The notes under the pieces are model-generated. The model had not been told where the DNA came from, made no database searches, and saw only the letters and a list, made by a program, of their open reading frames with translations. Source: Lachnoclostridium sp. An169 (GTDB lineage Bacteria > Bacillota > Clostridia > Lachnospirales > Lachnospiraceae). From it: a DNA stretch of 64,000 nucleotides. The stretch's first letter is position 1, and the number at the start of each line of letters is the position of its first letter. The translations under genes were made by a program, and so were the position numbers. The stretch covers positions 62,001-126,000 of the forward strand of contig NZ_NFKT01000002.1 in NCBI RefSeq assembly GCF_002160525.1, in the 5' to 3' direction. This document shows, piece by piece, positions 36,720 to 45,163 of the stretch.

Positions 36720-38831
36720 ATGGACCAGACATTTGAAAAGCGAAAAAAAGTAATCTATGATTTTATCTGCGACGATCTCTATGTGCCGATGCGGGTCCGG
36801 GAGATTGCGGCTGTTCTGCAGATTCCGAGAGAGCAGCGGGAAGAACTGAAAAGTGTGCTTGACGCTCTTGTGGAAGAAGGAAAAGTCTCTCTTTCCAAGA
36901 GGGGGAAATACAGCAAAGATCAGGCGGTACGGAAAAAAGGCATTTTCCAGGCAAATGTGCGCGGCTTTGGCTTTGTCGCTCCGGAGGAAGGCGGGGACGA
37001 CGTCTTTATTCCGGAAGAGTATGCAGGCGGCGCTTTCCACGGTGATGAGGTGGAATATATCGTCACCGGGAATCCGGGCGGAAAACGCAGGGAAGGAAAG
37101 ATCGTAAAGATTCTCAGCCACAGCGTCGTGAAAGTTGTGGGACTCTATGAAAAGAGTAAGAACTTCGGTTTCGTGCGGCCGGACAATCAGAGATATCTGA
37201 GCGATATCTATATTCCTGCGGGAAAAGAGATGGGAGCCATGACAGGGCACAAGGTTGTGGTGGAGCTGACATCCTACGGCGGCGAGCGCACAAAGCCGGA
37301 GGGAAAGGTGGTTGAGATTCTGGGACATGTCAATGACCCCGGAACGGACATTCTCTCGATTGTAAAAGACAGCGGACTTCCCACAGAATTCCCGGAGCGG
37401 GTGCTCAATCAGGCGGTCCGTGTCGGCAAACCGGTCAGCGAGGCGGACTGCGCGGGAAGGATGGACCTGCGGGACTGGCAGATGGTGACCATCGACGGGG
37501 AGGATGCAAAGGATCTGGACGATGCGGTTTCCGTGGTAAAAGACGGGGAGAATTACCGTCTGGGCGTCCATATCGCGGATGTGACGAATTATGTCCAGGA
37601 GTACAGTGCTCTTGACCGGGAGGCGCTGAATCGGGGAACAAGCGTCTACCTGGCGGACCGGGTGATTCCCATGCTGCCCCACACTCTCTCCAACGGCATC
37701 TGTTCCCTCAACGCCGGGGAGGACCGGCTGGCGCTCTCCTGTATTATGACGGTAGATCCTTCCGGGGAGGTGACAGACCATATCATAGCGGAGACAGTGA
37801 TCCGCGTGGATAAGCGGATGAGTTATACCGGAGTGGCAAAGATGCTGGAAGGCGATGCGGATGTCCTTGCGGAAAATGAAGCGTTCATCCCCATGATCCG
37901 GCTGATGCATGAACTCTCCGGACTGATCCGCGAACGCAGGGGAAAGCGGGGCTCCATTGATTTTGACCTTCCGGAGACGAAGATCGACCTGGATGAAAAC
38001 GGCAGACCGGTGGATATCCGTCCATATGACCGGAACCCTGCCACGAAGATCATCGAGGATTTCATGCTTCTGGCAAATGAGACTGTGGCGGAGGAGTATT
38101 TCTGGCGGGAGGTGCCCTTCCTGTACCGGACCCACGAGGCGCCGGAGGAGGAGAAGATCCGGCAGCTCAGCCTTTTTATCAACAATTTCGGCTACCACAT
38201 CCATGTGAGAAATGAAGTCCGCCCCATGGAGATCCAGAAGCTTCTGGCAAAAGTGGACGGTACGCCCGAGGAGGCGCTGATCAGCCGGCTTGCCCTGCGG
38301 TCCATGAAGCGGGCGGCGTATACCACGGAGAACACCGGACATTTCGGACTGGCGGCGAAGTATTACACACACTTTACTTCCCCCATCCGCAGATACCCGG
38401 ATCTCCAGATTCACCGGATTATCAAGGAGAACTTAAGAGGCAGGCTGAATGAGGACAGAATCGAACATTACCGTAAGATCCTGCCGGAGGTGGCAGCCCG
38501 GTGCAGCATGAAGGAACGCGCGGCTGAGGAGGCGGAACGCGAGGTTGTCAAGCTGAAAAAGGCAGAGTATATGAAATCCCGTATCGGAGAAGAGTACGAG
38601 GGTGTGATCTCCGGTGTGACAAAATGGGGAATCTATGTGGAACTTCCGAATACGGTGGAAGGACTTGTACATGTCAGTGATATGTGGGATGATCATTATG
38701 AGTTCGTGGAGGGACGCTACGAGATGGTCGGGGAGCATACCGGAAAGACATACAAGTTGGGACAGACGGTGAAAGTCCGTGTAAGCGCGGCGGACCGGCT
38801 CCTGCGGACAGTGAATTTTGAACTGGTGTAA
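36720..38831 (+). CDS. rnr: ribonuclease R
   Basis: A 703-residue 3'-5' exoribonuclease that degrades structured RNA and acts with tmRNA in quality control. In order: an N-terminal winged helix (1-75), cold-shock domains (about 75-230), the RNB catalytic domain with EDAKDLDDAV holding the metal-binding aspartates near 260-270, and a C-terminal S1 domain (EYEGVISGVTKWGIYVEL, about 620-700). The C-terminal Lys-rich tail found in many homologues is missing. smpB follows 36 bases later. Confidence 0.96.
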   Translation: MDQTFEKRKKVIYDFICDDLYVPMRVREIAAVLQIPREQREELKSVLDALVEEGKVSLSKRGKYSKDQAVRKKGIFQANVRGFGFVAPEEGGDDVFIPEEYAGGAFHGDEVEYIVTGNPGGKRREGKIVKILSHSVVKVVGLYEKSKNFGFVRPDNQRYLSDIYIPAGKEMGAMTGHKVVVELTSYGGERTKPEGKVVEILGHVNDPGTDILSIVKDSGLPTEFPERVLNQAVRVGKPVSEADCAGRMDLRDWQMVTIDGEDAKDLDDAVSVVKDGENYRLGVHIADVTNYVQEYSALDREALNRGTSVYLADRVIPMLPHTLSNGICSLNAGEDRLALSCIMTVDPSGEVTDHIIAETVIRVDKRMSYTGVAKMLEGDADVLAENEAFIPMIRLMHELSGLIRERRGKRGSIDFDLPETKIDLDENGRPVDIRPYDRNPATKIIEDFMLLANETVAEEYFWREVPFLYRTHEAPEEEKIRQLSLFINNFGYHIHVRNEVRPMEIQKLLAKVDGTPEEALISRLALRSMKRAAYTTENTGHFGLAAKYYTHFTSPIRRYPDLQIHRIIKENLRGRLNEDRIEHYRKILPEVAARCSMKERAAEEAEREVVKLKKAEYMKSRIGEEYEGVISGVTKWGIYVELPNTVEGLVHVSDMWDDHYEFVEGRYEMVGEHTGKTYKLGQTVKVRVSAADRLLRTVNFELV

Positions 38832-38867
38832 GCGGGCTGCGGCAGCCTGTGGAAAGAGGGAAGAATT

Positions 38868-39332
38868 ATGGCAAAGACAGGAATCAAACTTATCGCGAAT
38901 AACAAAAAAGCGTATCACGATTATTTTATCCTTGAGAAATACGAGGCGGGCATCGTCCTTCACGGGACGGAGGTCAAGTCTCTCAGAATGGGAAAGTGCA
39001 GCATTAAAGAAGCGTTCATCCGGGTGGAGAACGGGGAGATGTTCATCTACGGCATGCACATCAGCCCCTATGAGAAAGGAAATATTTTCAACAAGGATCC
39101 GCTCCGTGTGAGAAAACTCCTCCTTCACAAGAAAGAGATCGACAAGATCTTCGGGAAGATGCGGGAGAAAGGAATCACCGTGGTGCCGCTGCAGGTCTAC
39201 TTCAGCGGAAGTCTGGTAAAAGTGGAGATCGGCCTGGCAAAAGGTAAGAAGCTCTACGACAAGCGGGATGATATCGCAAAGAAAGACCAGAAGAGAGAGG
39301 CACAGAGAGAATTCAAAGTGCGGAATATGTAG
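38868..39332 (+). CDS. smpB: SsrA-binding protein SmpB
   Basis: A 154-residue RNA-binding protein that carries tmRNA to stalled ribosomes. Conserved blocks [27 protein letters not shown]... and [11 protein letters not shown] are present, with the basic C-terminal tail ([13 protein letters not shown]) that reads the empty mRNA channel. The tmRNA gene itself is not found downstream in this window. Confidence 0.97.
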   Translation: MAKTGIKLIANNKKAYHDYFILEKYEAGIVLHGTEVKSLRMGKCSIKEAFIRVENGEMFIYGMHISPYEKGNIFNKDPLRVRKLLLHKKEIDKIFGKMREKGITVVPLQVYFSGSLVKVEIGLAKGKKLYDKRDDIAKKDQKREAQREFKVRNM

Positions 39333-39363
39333 AAGTACGAGTATGTCAAAATGCGGATTCGGG

Positions 39364-39402
39364 AAAAAGGCGGGCGGCTTTCAGAAGCCGACCGCCTTTT
39401 TC
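39364..39402. terminator. bidirectional intrinsic terminator between smpB and the HAD gene
   Basis: AAAAAGGCGG and CGGCTT pair with AAGCCG and CCGCCTTTTT around a TCAG loop. The structure has A-runs and T-runs on both sides and works in either direction. The loop contains the TGA stop codon of the minus-strand HAD gene. Confidence 0.88.
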
Positions 39403-39977
39403 ACTGCGTCGATATCTCCGGTGAAGACAATTCCCTCCATTCCCAGTCTGCGTCCGGCCTCTATATTGGGCTCAAGATCATCGATGAAGAAACATTCTTC
39501 AGGGTTCAGATCATAAGTGCGGAAAAGATAGCGGTAGATTTCCGGCTCCGGTTTTGCCATTTTAAGGGGTGCGGAAAATACAATGCCGTCAAATTCTTCC
39601 AGGGCTTTGCAGTTTTTCCGCATGTAGTCTGCAAAGTAGGTGGAAGCGTTGGAGAGCAGATAGATCCCTGCCCCCTGCTTTTTCAATTCATGTATGAACT
39701 CTGCCGTCTGCGGGATGGGATGGGCGAAGTCCGCCCAGTTCCGGAAGAAGCTGCGGCATGCTTTTTTCAGATGGTCAGGAAGCGCCTCCTCGCAGTCTTT
39801 TGCATACTGATCGTAATCGATCGTGCCCCTGTCCAGCTCCTGCCACCTGGAGAAGAGGACGGGGAAAAGCGTCTCATAATCCTCTTCGGAAGAACAGAAC
39901 TGATGTAAAATGTAATTTCCGTCAAATCTTCCCACAACATTTCCAAAGTCAAAGACAATATTCTTATATTTCATCAT
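39381..39977 (-). CDS. HAD-superfamily hydrolase
   Basis: A 198-residue haloacid-dehalogenase-like phosphatase. Motif I is FDFGNVVGRFD (nucleophile Asp near residue 10), motif II is LLSNAS near 107, the Lys lies in SAPLKMAKPEPEIY, and motif IV is ECFFIDDLEPNIEAG near 170. Motif I reads DFGN rather than DxDGT, as in the YihX/epoxide-hydrolase-N-terminal-like subgroup that acts on sugar phosphates. It overlaps the upstream AraC gene by four bases (ATGA), so the two form one operon, divergent from the sugar-catabolic block; it may be the block's phosphatase. Confidence 0.85.
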   Translation of the reverse strand: MMKYKNIVFDFGNVVGRFDGNYILHQFCSSEEDYETLFPVLFSRWQELDRGTIDYDQYAKDCEEALPDHLKKACRSFFRNWADFAHPIPQTAEFIHELKKQGAGIYLLSNASTYFADYMRKNCKALEEFDGIVFSAPLKMAKPEPEIYRYLFRTYDLNPEECFFIDDLEPNIEAGRRLGMEGIVFTGDIDAVKKAVGF

Positions 39978-40819
39978 TTATCTCCATTCCGTCGGCGGTA
40001 CGCTCCCGGAGCGTATCCTGTCAGCTTTTTAAATACTGTTATAAAATAATTGTAATCCCCGAAACCGCACTCCGATGCGATCTGCGCCACGGACATCCGG
40101 GGCTCTTCCTCCAGAAGTACTTTCGCTTTCTCGATGCGGAGCCTGCGGATATGTTCCGCGATGCCCATGCCGTAATTCTCCCGGGCAATCTCATAGAGGC
40201 GGGTTCTGCCGATCTGAAAATGTTCGCAGAGCGTTTCGATATCCATGTCCCCGGTAAAATGCCGGCTGATGTATTCATCGATCCGCACGGGAAGAGATTC
40301 CTGCCGCAGGTAAGCCATCCGCTCCATGCACAGGTAGGAGGCAACGGCCTGCATGATATGCGTGGCGGAGGTAATGTAGTCTTTCGGGATGAGAGGACGC
40401 TCAAAACAGGCGTCTTTCAGCGCGTCCATGTCGATGTTGTAGTTTCTGCACCGCCGGGAGATGATCTCCCATCCGTCCTCGTGGCTCTGATAGGAAAACA
40501 CATGTCCGAAAAGAAGGTATCCGATGAGAATATTCCCGGTATAGAGAGGGACAATGCTCTCGGTCAGTCCCGCATGGCACTGGTACGTATAGGGGGAACG
40601 CCTCTGGGATGCAGTCTGACAGGCCAGTGTGTCGCAGAGCCGGCACCGCCGGGCTGCCTCGGGATCGGTCCGGATCACCTGGCAGAAAGGCGCGACTTCT
40701 TCCGGGCATGCGGCAAGTTCCCGGAACGTCTCGTCAAAGACGGTGATCCGGATCCGGGTCAGCGTATAAAAGTCTTTCAGAAGGTCGCCCAGCTTCTGGA
40801 GGTTGAAAGTGGAAATCAT
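39974..40819 (-). CDS. AraC-family regulator with PocR-type sensory domain
   Basis: A 281-residue protein. The N-terminal half (about 1-165) looks like a PocR ligand-binding domain (FNLQKLGDLLKDFYTLTRIRITVFD) with a Cys-rich patch (CRLCDTLACQTA and YQCHAGL) suited to metal or ligand binding. The C-terminal half has two helix-turn-helix motifs (MDIETLCEHFQIGRTRLYEIAR; MSVAQIASECGFGDYNYFITVFKK). The ATG at 40819 follows GAGGAGG with correct spacing; upstream in-frame starts do not. It is divergent from the esterase-led operon and is its likely activator. PocR itself responds to 1,2-propanediol, the fermentation product of deoxysugars. Confidence 0.87.
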   Translation of the reverse strand: MISTFNLQKLGDLLKDFYTLTRIRITVFDETFRELAACPEEVAPFCQVIRTDPEAARRCRLCDTLACQTASQRRSPYTYQCHAGLTESIVPLYTGNILIGYLLFGHVFSYQSHEDGWEIISRRCRNYNIDMDALKDACFERPLIPKDYITSATHIMQAVASYLCMERMAYLRQESLPVRIDEYISRHFTGDMDIETLCEHFQIGRTRLYEIARENYGMGIAEHIRRLRIEKAKVLLEEEPRMSVAQIASECGFGDYNYFITVFKKLTGYAPGAYRRRNGDK

Positions 40820-40913
40820 GGTCATCCTCCTCAAAATATCCGTGTACTTCGATTGATACAGCAAATTCAGTATAGCACAGTTATCCCTTCCCCGGCAAAA
40901 AAGTTTTTCCTTC

Positions 40914-40942
40914 TTGTCCACATGCCTGCACTGATATACAAT
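40914..40942 (+). promoter_or_regulatory. sigma-A promoter of the esterase-led sugar operon
   Basis: TTGTCC (40914-40919) and TACAAT (40937-40942) at exactly 17 bases, followed by a GGAAGGAG ribosome site. The weak -35 suits activation by the divergent AraC-type regulator. Confidence 0.6.
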
Positions 40943-40983
40943 ATATAAAATAGAGACAAACCAACAGGAAGGAGTATCAGATT

Positions 40984-42531
40984 ATGTCACATGTATTTAC
41001 ATACGGCCCGGGAAAGGCGGTCGTTGAGACAACTTACGGAAAGATCAGAGGATATGAGTACGACAATATTTCCATTTTCAAGGGGATACCCTACGCGAGA
41101 GCGCGGCGCTTTCACGCGCCGGAGCCGGTGGAGCCGTGGGAAGGCGAGCGGGACGCCACGAATTACGGGTATGTCTGCCCGCTTCTGAACCGTCCCCAGG
41201 CAAACGGCGAGCTGATGGTGCCCCACCGCTACTGGATCGAGAACGAGGACTGCCTGAACCTGAATATCTGGACGCCGGGCTGCGATGACGGGAAACGTCC
41301 GGTGCTTGTCTGGCTTCACGGCGGCGGGTTCAGGGAAGGCTCCGCCATCGAGCAGGTGGCTTATGAAGGGGAGAATATGTGCCGGGAGGGACAGGCGGTT
41401 GTCGTTTCCGTGAACCACAGGCTCAATGTCCTGGGATTCTGCGACCTTTCGGCTTTCGGTGAAGAATACGCCAATTCCGGAAATGCGGGAATGGATGACA
41501 TTATCGCCGCTCTGAGATGGATTCGGGATAATATCGCAAAATTCGGAGGAGACCCCGACAATATGACGCTGTTCGGACAGTCCGGCGGCGGGGCGAAGAT
41601 CACCACACTCCTGCAGATGCCGGCGGCGGACGGGCTGTATGCGAAGGGGATCATCATGAGCGGAATCATCGGACCGGTGCTGGCGGACAGCGAGGGCAGC
41701 GGAGAAGAACTGGTGCGCGCCATGATGAAGGAACTGAAGCTTACTGACGTGAAGGAGCTTGAGAAGGTGTCCTACGGGCATCTGGCAGCCGCGTACAACC
41801 GGGTGAGCCCGAAGCTCCAGAAAGAAGGAAAATACATCGGCGGTACACCACATCCGAATGCATTTTACAGAGGAACGCCGGAGAAAAACGGTTTCCGTCA
41901 GGAGACGGCTCGTATTCCCCTTGTGATCGGCACGGTGTTTGGAGAGTTTACCGCGTTTTCCGATGCCTTTGCAGGACGGGATCCGTCTGTCCCGGGAGAG
42001 GAAGCCGTGAAGGGGCTTCTGGGCGCAGATGCAGCGGCGGAGCTGCTTCCGCTGTTTGAGAAGGCATACCCGGAGAGAGATCCGGCGGAAGTGATGATGC
42101 TTGATTTCATTTTCCGGCTGCCGACCCAGGAATATATTAAGATCAGAAGCGGATTAAACGACTGCACCTACTCCTATCTGTTTGATCTGAATATGGCTGT
42201 GGGTGACGGAAGAGCGCCCTGGCACTGTGCGGATATTCCATTCGTGTTCCGCAATACGGAGCTTGTCCCCGTGACGCAGCAGGGGGAGGTTACGAAGAAG
42301 GTGGAGGAAGAAGTCTTCGGCTGTGTGATGGCCTTCGCGGAAAAGGGCGATCCGAACCACAGCAAAGTTCCCCACTGGTCAGCCTCCGACCCGGAGACGG
42401 AACATACCATGGTGTTCGGAAAAGAGACTGCGGTAAAAGACAATTTTGACCGGGAACTCGTGCCTCTTGTGGCAAAGTACATGGGACCTGTCTTTGCCCG
42501 GGGATTCAATACGGAGACGGTACAGCACTGA
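40984..42531 (+). CDS. type B carboxylesterase
   Basis: A 515-residue alpha/beta-hydrolase of the carboxylesterase B/para-nitrobenzyl esterase family. Visible: EDCLNLNIW, the oxyanion loop LHGGGF near residue 112, the nucleophile elbow FGQSGGGAK (Ser near 201) and the likely catalytic His in PWHCADIPFVF. There is no signal peptide, so it acts in the cytoplasm. Leading a sugar operon, it could remove acyl groups (acetyl, aryl) from a sugar ester. A cocaine/pNB-type xenobiotic esterase role is the alternative reading. Confidence 0.9.
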   Translation: MSHVFTYGPGKAVVETTYGKIRGYEYDNISIFKGIPYARARRFHAPEPVEPWEGERDATNYGYVCPLLNRPQANGELMVPHRYWIENEDCLNLNIWTPGCDDGKRPVLVWLHGGGFREGSAIEQVAYEGENMCREGQAVVVSVNHRLNVLGFCDLSAFGEEYANSGNAGMDDIIAALRWIRDNIAKFGGDPDNMTLFGQSGGGAKITTLLQMPAADGLYAKGIIMSGIIGPVLADSEGSGEELVRAMMKELKLTDVKELEKVSYGHLAAAYNRVSPKLQKEGKYIGGTPHPNAFYRGTPEKNGFRQETARIPLVIGTVFGEFTAFSDAFAGRDPSVPGEEAVKGLLGADAAAELLPLFEKAYPERDPAEVMMLDFIFRLPTQEYIKIRSGLNDCTYSYLFDLNMAVGDGRAPWHCADIPFVFRNTELVPVTQQGEVTKKVEEEVFGCVMAFAEKGDPNHSKVPHWSASDPETEHTMVFGKETAVKDNFDRELVPLVAKYMGPVFARGFNTETVQH

Positions 42532-42600
42532 GCGGACAAATTCAAAGAAAAAAGAACGTTATACTATATCATCTTCCTGTCCTTTTCTCTACAATAAAAT

Positions 42601-42656
42601 CACAGAAACAAAAACACAGAAACGAAATCGCAGACACGGAACCGTGAAAGCGAAAC
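42601..42656 (+). repeat. degenerate 14-nt repeats in an A-rich intergenic leader
   Basis: Four consecutive 14-base units resemble CACAGAAACGAAAT; the first two agree at 12 of 14 positions and the next two decay. They lie in the 174-base gap before the isomerase-like gene. Confidence 0.5.
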
Positions 42657-42705
42657 AGGAAACACCGGGACGAACCGGATTCGAGAAAAGGACAGGAGGA
42701 CGAAA

Positions 42706-44109
42706 ATGAAGAAAATGACATTTGCACTCTGCTTCTGCAACAGAGGATTCATGCCGGGAGAACTGATCTACGGGGCAAGGGACGACATGATCAAGGCAGT
42801 GACGGACGCGGGATACGACTACATTGCCATGGATGCGGAGCTGACCCGTTACGGCGGTGTGGAGACAAGAGACGAGGGGCTTCTGTATGCCAAATGGCTC
42901 AAGGAGCACGAGGGACAGTATGACGGAGTCATCTTTTCCATGCCGATTTTCGCGGACGAAAACGGAGCCATCACAGCTCTTCAGGACGCGGGCGTGCCGA
43001 TACTGATGCAGGCATATCCGGACGAGATCGGCAAGATGGACTTCGCTCACAGAAGGGATGCGTTCTGCGGAAAATTCTCCGTGACGGATGTGTTTACCCA
43101 GTATCAGGTACCCTTTACCGTGATGAAACCCCACGTGGTTCATCCGCTGTCAGAGGCATTCGCGCAGAACCTGAGAGACTTCGCGGCGATCTGCCGTGTA
43201 GTAAACGGAATGAAACGGTTCAATGTGGGATGCATCGGCGCCAGGACGACCGCTTTCAAGACGGTGCGTTTTGACGAGATCACCCTCCAGAAATATGGGA
43301 TCAACGTGGAGTCCTTTGATCTTTCGGAAGTGTTCTTCAAGGTGAACCAGAAAGCGGACGATGACGCGGCAGTGCTGGCGAAGATCGAGCGTCTGAAAAA
43401 CTATACGGACTGCTCAAAAGTGCCGGAGAGCAACATGCTCACCCTGGCGAAGATCTCCGTTGTTCTGGACGAGTATATCGAAGAGTATCATCTGGATGCG
43501 CTTACCCTTCGCTGCTGGAATGAGATGGAGACGATCATGCGGGTATGTCCCTGCGTGCTTTTAAGCGAACTCAATGACCGGGGAATCGTGGCTTCCTGCG
43601 AGATCGACATGTGTTCCGCCCTGACCATGCGCGCCATGAACCTGGCAAGCGAGCAGCCCACGGCAGTTCTTGACTGGAACAACAACTACGGCGACGATGA
43701 GAATAAAGTGATCCTCTTCCACTGCGGTCCGGTGGCACAGTCTCTGATGACGGCAAAGGGAACCGTGACGGAACACAAGATGTTCGCAAAAGGAGATCCG
43801 GGTTCCGGATGGGGCAGCAACGAGGGAAGAATCCGTCCCTTTGACATGACCATGTCCAACTGCCAGACAAAAGACGGAAAGATCGTGGTCTACGCAAGCG
43901 AAGCCAGATTCACCGATGATCCGATCGAGGAAGAATTCTTCGGCTGCGGCGGCGTTGCGGAGATCCCGGATCTGCAGAACAAACTGATCCGTCTGGCAAG
44001 AGGCGGCTTCAAACACCACACCTCCGTAGGCGTGGGACATATGAAAGAGATTTTAAAAGAAGCGTTTACCACATATCTCGGATATGACTGGGTGGATATC
44101 GACGAATAG
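42706..44109 (+). CDS. L-fucose/L-arabinose isomerase-like protein
   Basis: A 467-residue protein of the FucI/AraA-like superfamily, shorter than FucI (about 590) and close to AraA (about 500). The N-terminal Rossmann-like domains (DDMIKAVTDAGYDYIAMDAELTR; YDGVIFSMPIF) and the C-terminal barrel (LTLRCWNEMETIM, FHCGPVAQSLM, GRIRPFDMTMSNCQTKDGK) are recognisable. It would convert an aldose to a ketose with a divalent metal. The substrate is not predictable and it is clearly different from the FucI encoded 10 kb upstream. A GACAGGAGG site precedes the ATG. Confidence 0.8.
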   Translation: MKKMTFALCFCNRGFMPGELIYGARDDMIKAVTDAGYDYIAMDAELTRYGGVETRDEGLLYAKWLKEHEGQYDGVIFSMPIFADENGAITALQDAGVPILMQAYPDEIGKMDFAHRRDAFCGKFSVTDVFTQYQVPFTVMKPHVVHPLSEAFAQNLRDFAAICRVVNGMKRFNVGCIGARTTAFKTVRFDEITLQKYGINVESFDLSEVFFKVNQKADDDAAVLAKIERLKNYTDCSKVPESNMLTLAKISVVLDEYIEEYHLDALTLRCWNEMETIMRVCPCVLLSELNDRGIVASCEIDMCSALTMRAMNLASEQPTAVLDWNNNYGDDENKVILFHCGPVAQSLMTAKGTVTEHKMFAKGDPGSGWGSNEGRIRPFDMTMSNCQTKDGKIVVYASEARFTDDPIEEEFFGCGGVAEIPDLQNKLIRLARGGFKHHTSVGVGHMKEILKEAFTTYLGYDWVDIDE

Positions 44110-44121
44110 AAATCTCACGGA

Positions 44122-44159
44122 ACGAACGGCAGCCTGGGAAATTCAGACTGCCTCTTCGT
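44122..44159 (+). other. intercistronic hairpin
   Basis: ACGAA and GGCAGCCTG (44122-44136) pair with CAGACTGCC and TTCGT (44144-44159), with one mismatch and a small bulge, around a seven-base loop. No T-run follows, so it is more likely an mRNA-stability or processing element than a terminator. Confidence 0.5.
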
Positions 44160-44181
44160 CTTTCAGAAGGAGGAAAATTTC

Positions 44182-45162
44182 ATGGAAAACAAGATGATGT
44201 ATGCAACCGTACCTTATGTGGACAAACCGGTTTCACGGATTCTGTTCGGCACTGCCATGCAGCCGTTTATGACAAATGGCAACGGAAATGATCTGCTGGA
44301 TGCAGTGTACGACGCGGGAGTGACGACATTTGACACGGCGAGAAATTATATGGCGGCAGAGCAGTCCCTGGGAAGATGGATTGAGGAGAAGAACATGCGG
44401 GATAAGATCGTGCTTCTCTCCAAGTGCGGCCATCCCAGTATGTTCGGAAAAAAGCGTGTCAATGAAAAAGAGATGAAGAAAGACCTGGGAAGATCCCTGA
44501 AATATCTGCGCACGGATTACATTGATATCTATCTGCTCCACCGGGATGACCGGGAGATGAATGTGGGCGAGATCGTGGAAACATTCAACGGGATGCACGC
44601 AGAGGGGAAGATCGGCGCTTTCGGCGGGTCGAACTGGACCCACCGGAGGATCGAAGAGGCAAATGAGTATGCATACAAACACAATCTGATCCCGTTTTCC
44701 GTCTCCAGTCCGAATTTCGGTCTGGCAGACCAGATGGAAGATCCCTGGGGCGGAGGATGTGTCACCATTTCCGGCCCGGAAAATGAAGAGGCGCGGGAAT
44801 GGTACCGGAAAAACCAGATGCCGGTGGTGGCTTACTCCAGTCTCGGGCGCGGCCTGTTTTCCGGCAAACTCAGGAGCAGCGATGCGGAAAATGCCGGGAA
44901 GATCCTGGACGCCAACGCCATGAAAGGGTACGGCTATCCGGAGAATTTTGAGCGGTTACGGCGGTGCGAGCTCCTGGCGGCGGCAAAGGGCGTGATTGTG
45001 CCGCAGATCGCCATGGCCTGGATCTTCCGCCAGAACATGAACATGTTTGCCGTGGTGAGCACTTCAAAACCGGAGCGGATGCGGGAGAATATCGAAGCCC
45101 TTCGCATCGAACTGACGCAGGAAGAATGTGAATACCTGGATTTAAGAAGGGAGGCGCTGTGA
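44182..45162 (+). CDS. aldo/keto reductase
   Basis: A 326-residue aldo/keto reductase of the AKR class with the tetrad in TFDTARNYMAAEQ (Asp and Tyr near 49-54), the Lys of VLLSKCG near 82, and the His of YLLHRDD near 113. The C-terminal VVSTSKPERMREN is the cofactor loop. In this operon it could reduce the aldehyde made by the aldolase, or act on a sugar or keto-sugar. Four consecutive genes, from this one to the DUF4432 gene, are nearly touching, indicating one transcript. Confidence 0.88.
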   Translation: MENKMMYATVPYVDKPVSRILFGTAMQPFMTNGNGNDLLDAVYDAGVTTFDTARNYMAAEQSLGRWIEEKNMRDKIVLLSKCGHPSMFGKKRVNEKEMKKDLGRSLKYLRTDYIDIYLLHRDDREMNVGEIVETFNGMHAEGKIGAFGGSNWTHRRIEEANEYAYKHNLIPFSVSSPNFGLADQMEDPWGGGCVTISGPENEEAREWYRKNQMPVVAYSSLGRGLFSGKLRSSDAENAGKILDANAMKGYGYPENFERLRRCELLAAAKGVIVPQIAMAWIFRQNMNMFAVVSTSKPERMRENIEALRIELTQEECEYLDLRREAL

Positions 45163-45163
45163 G

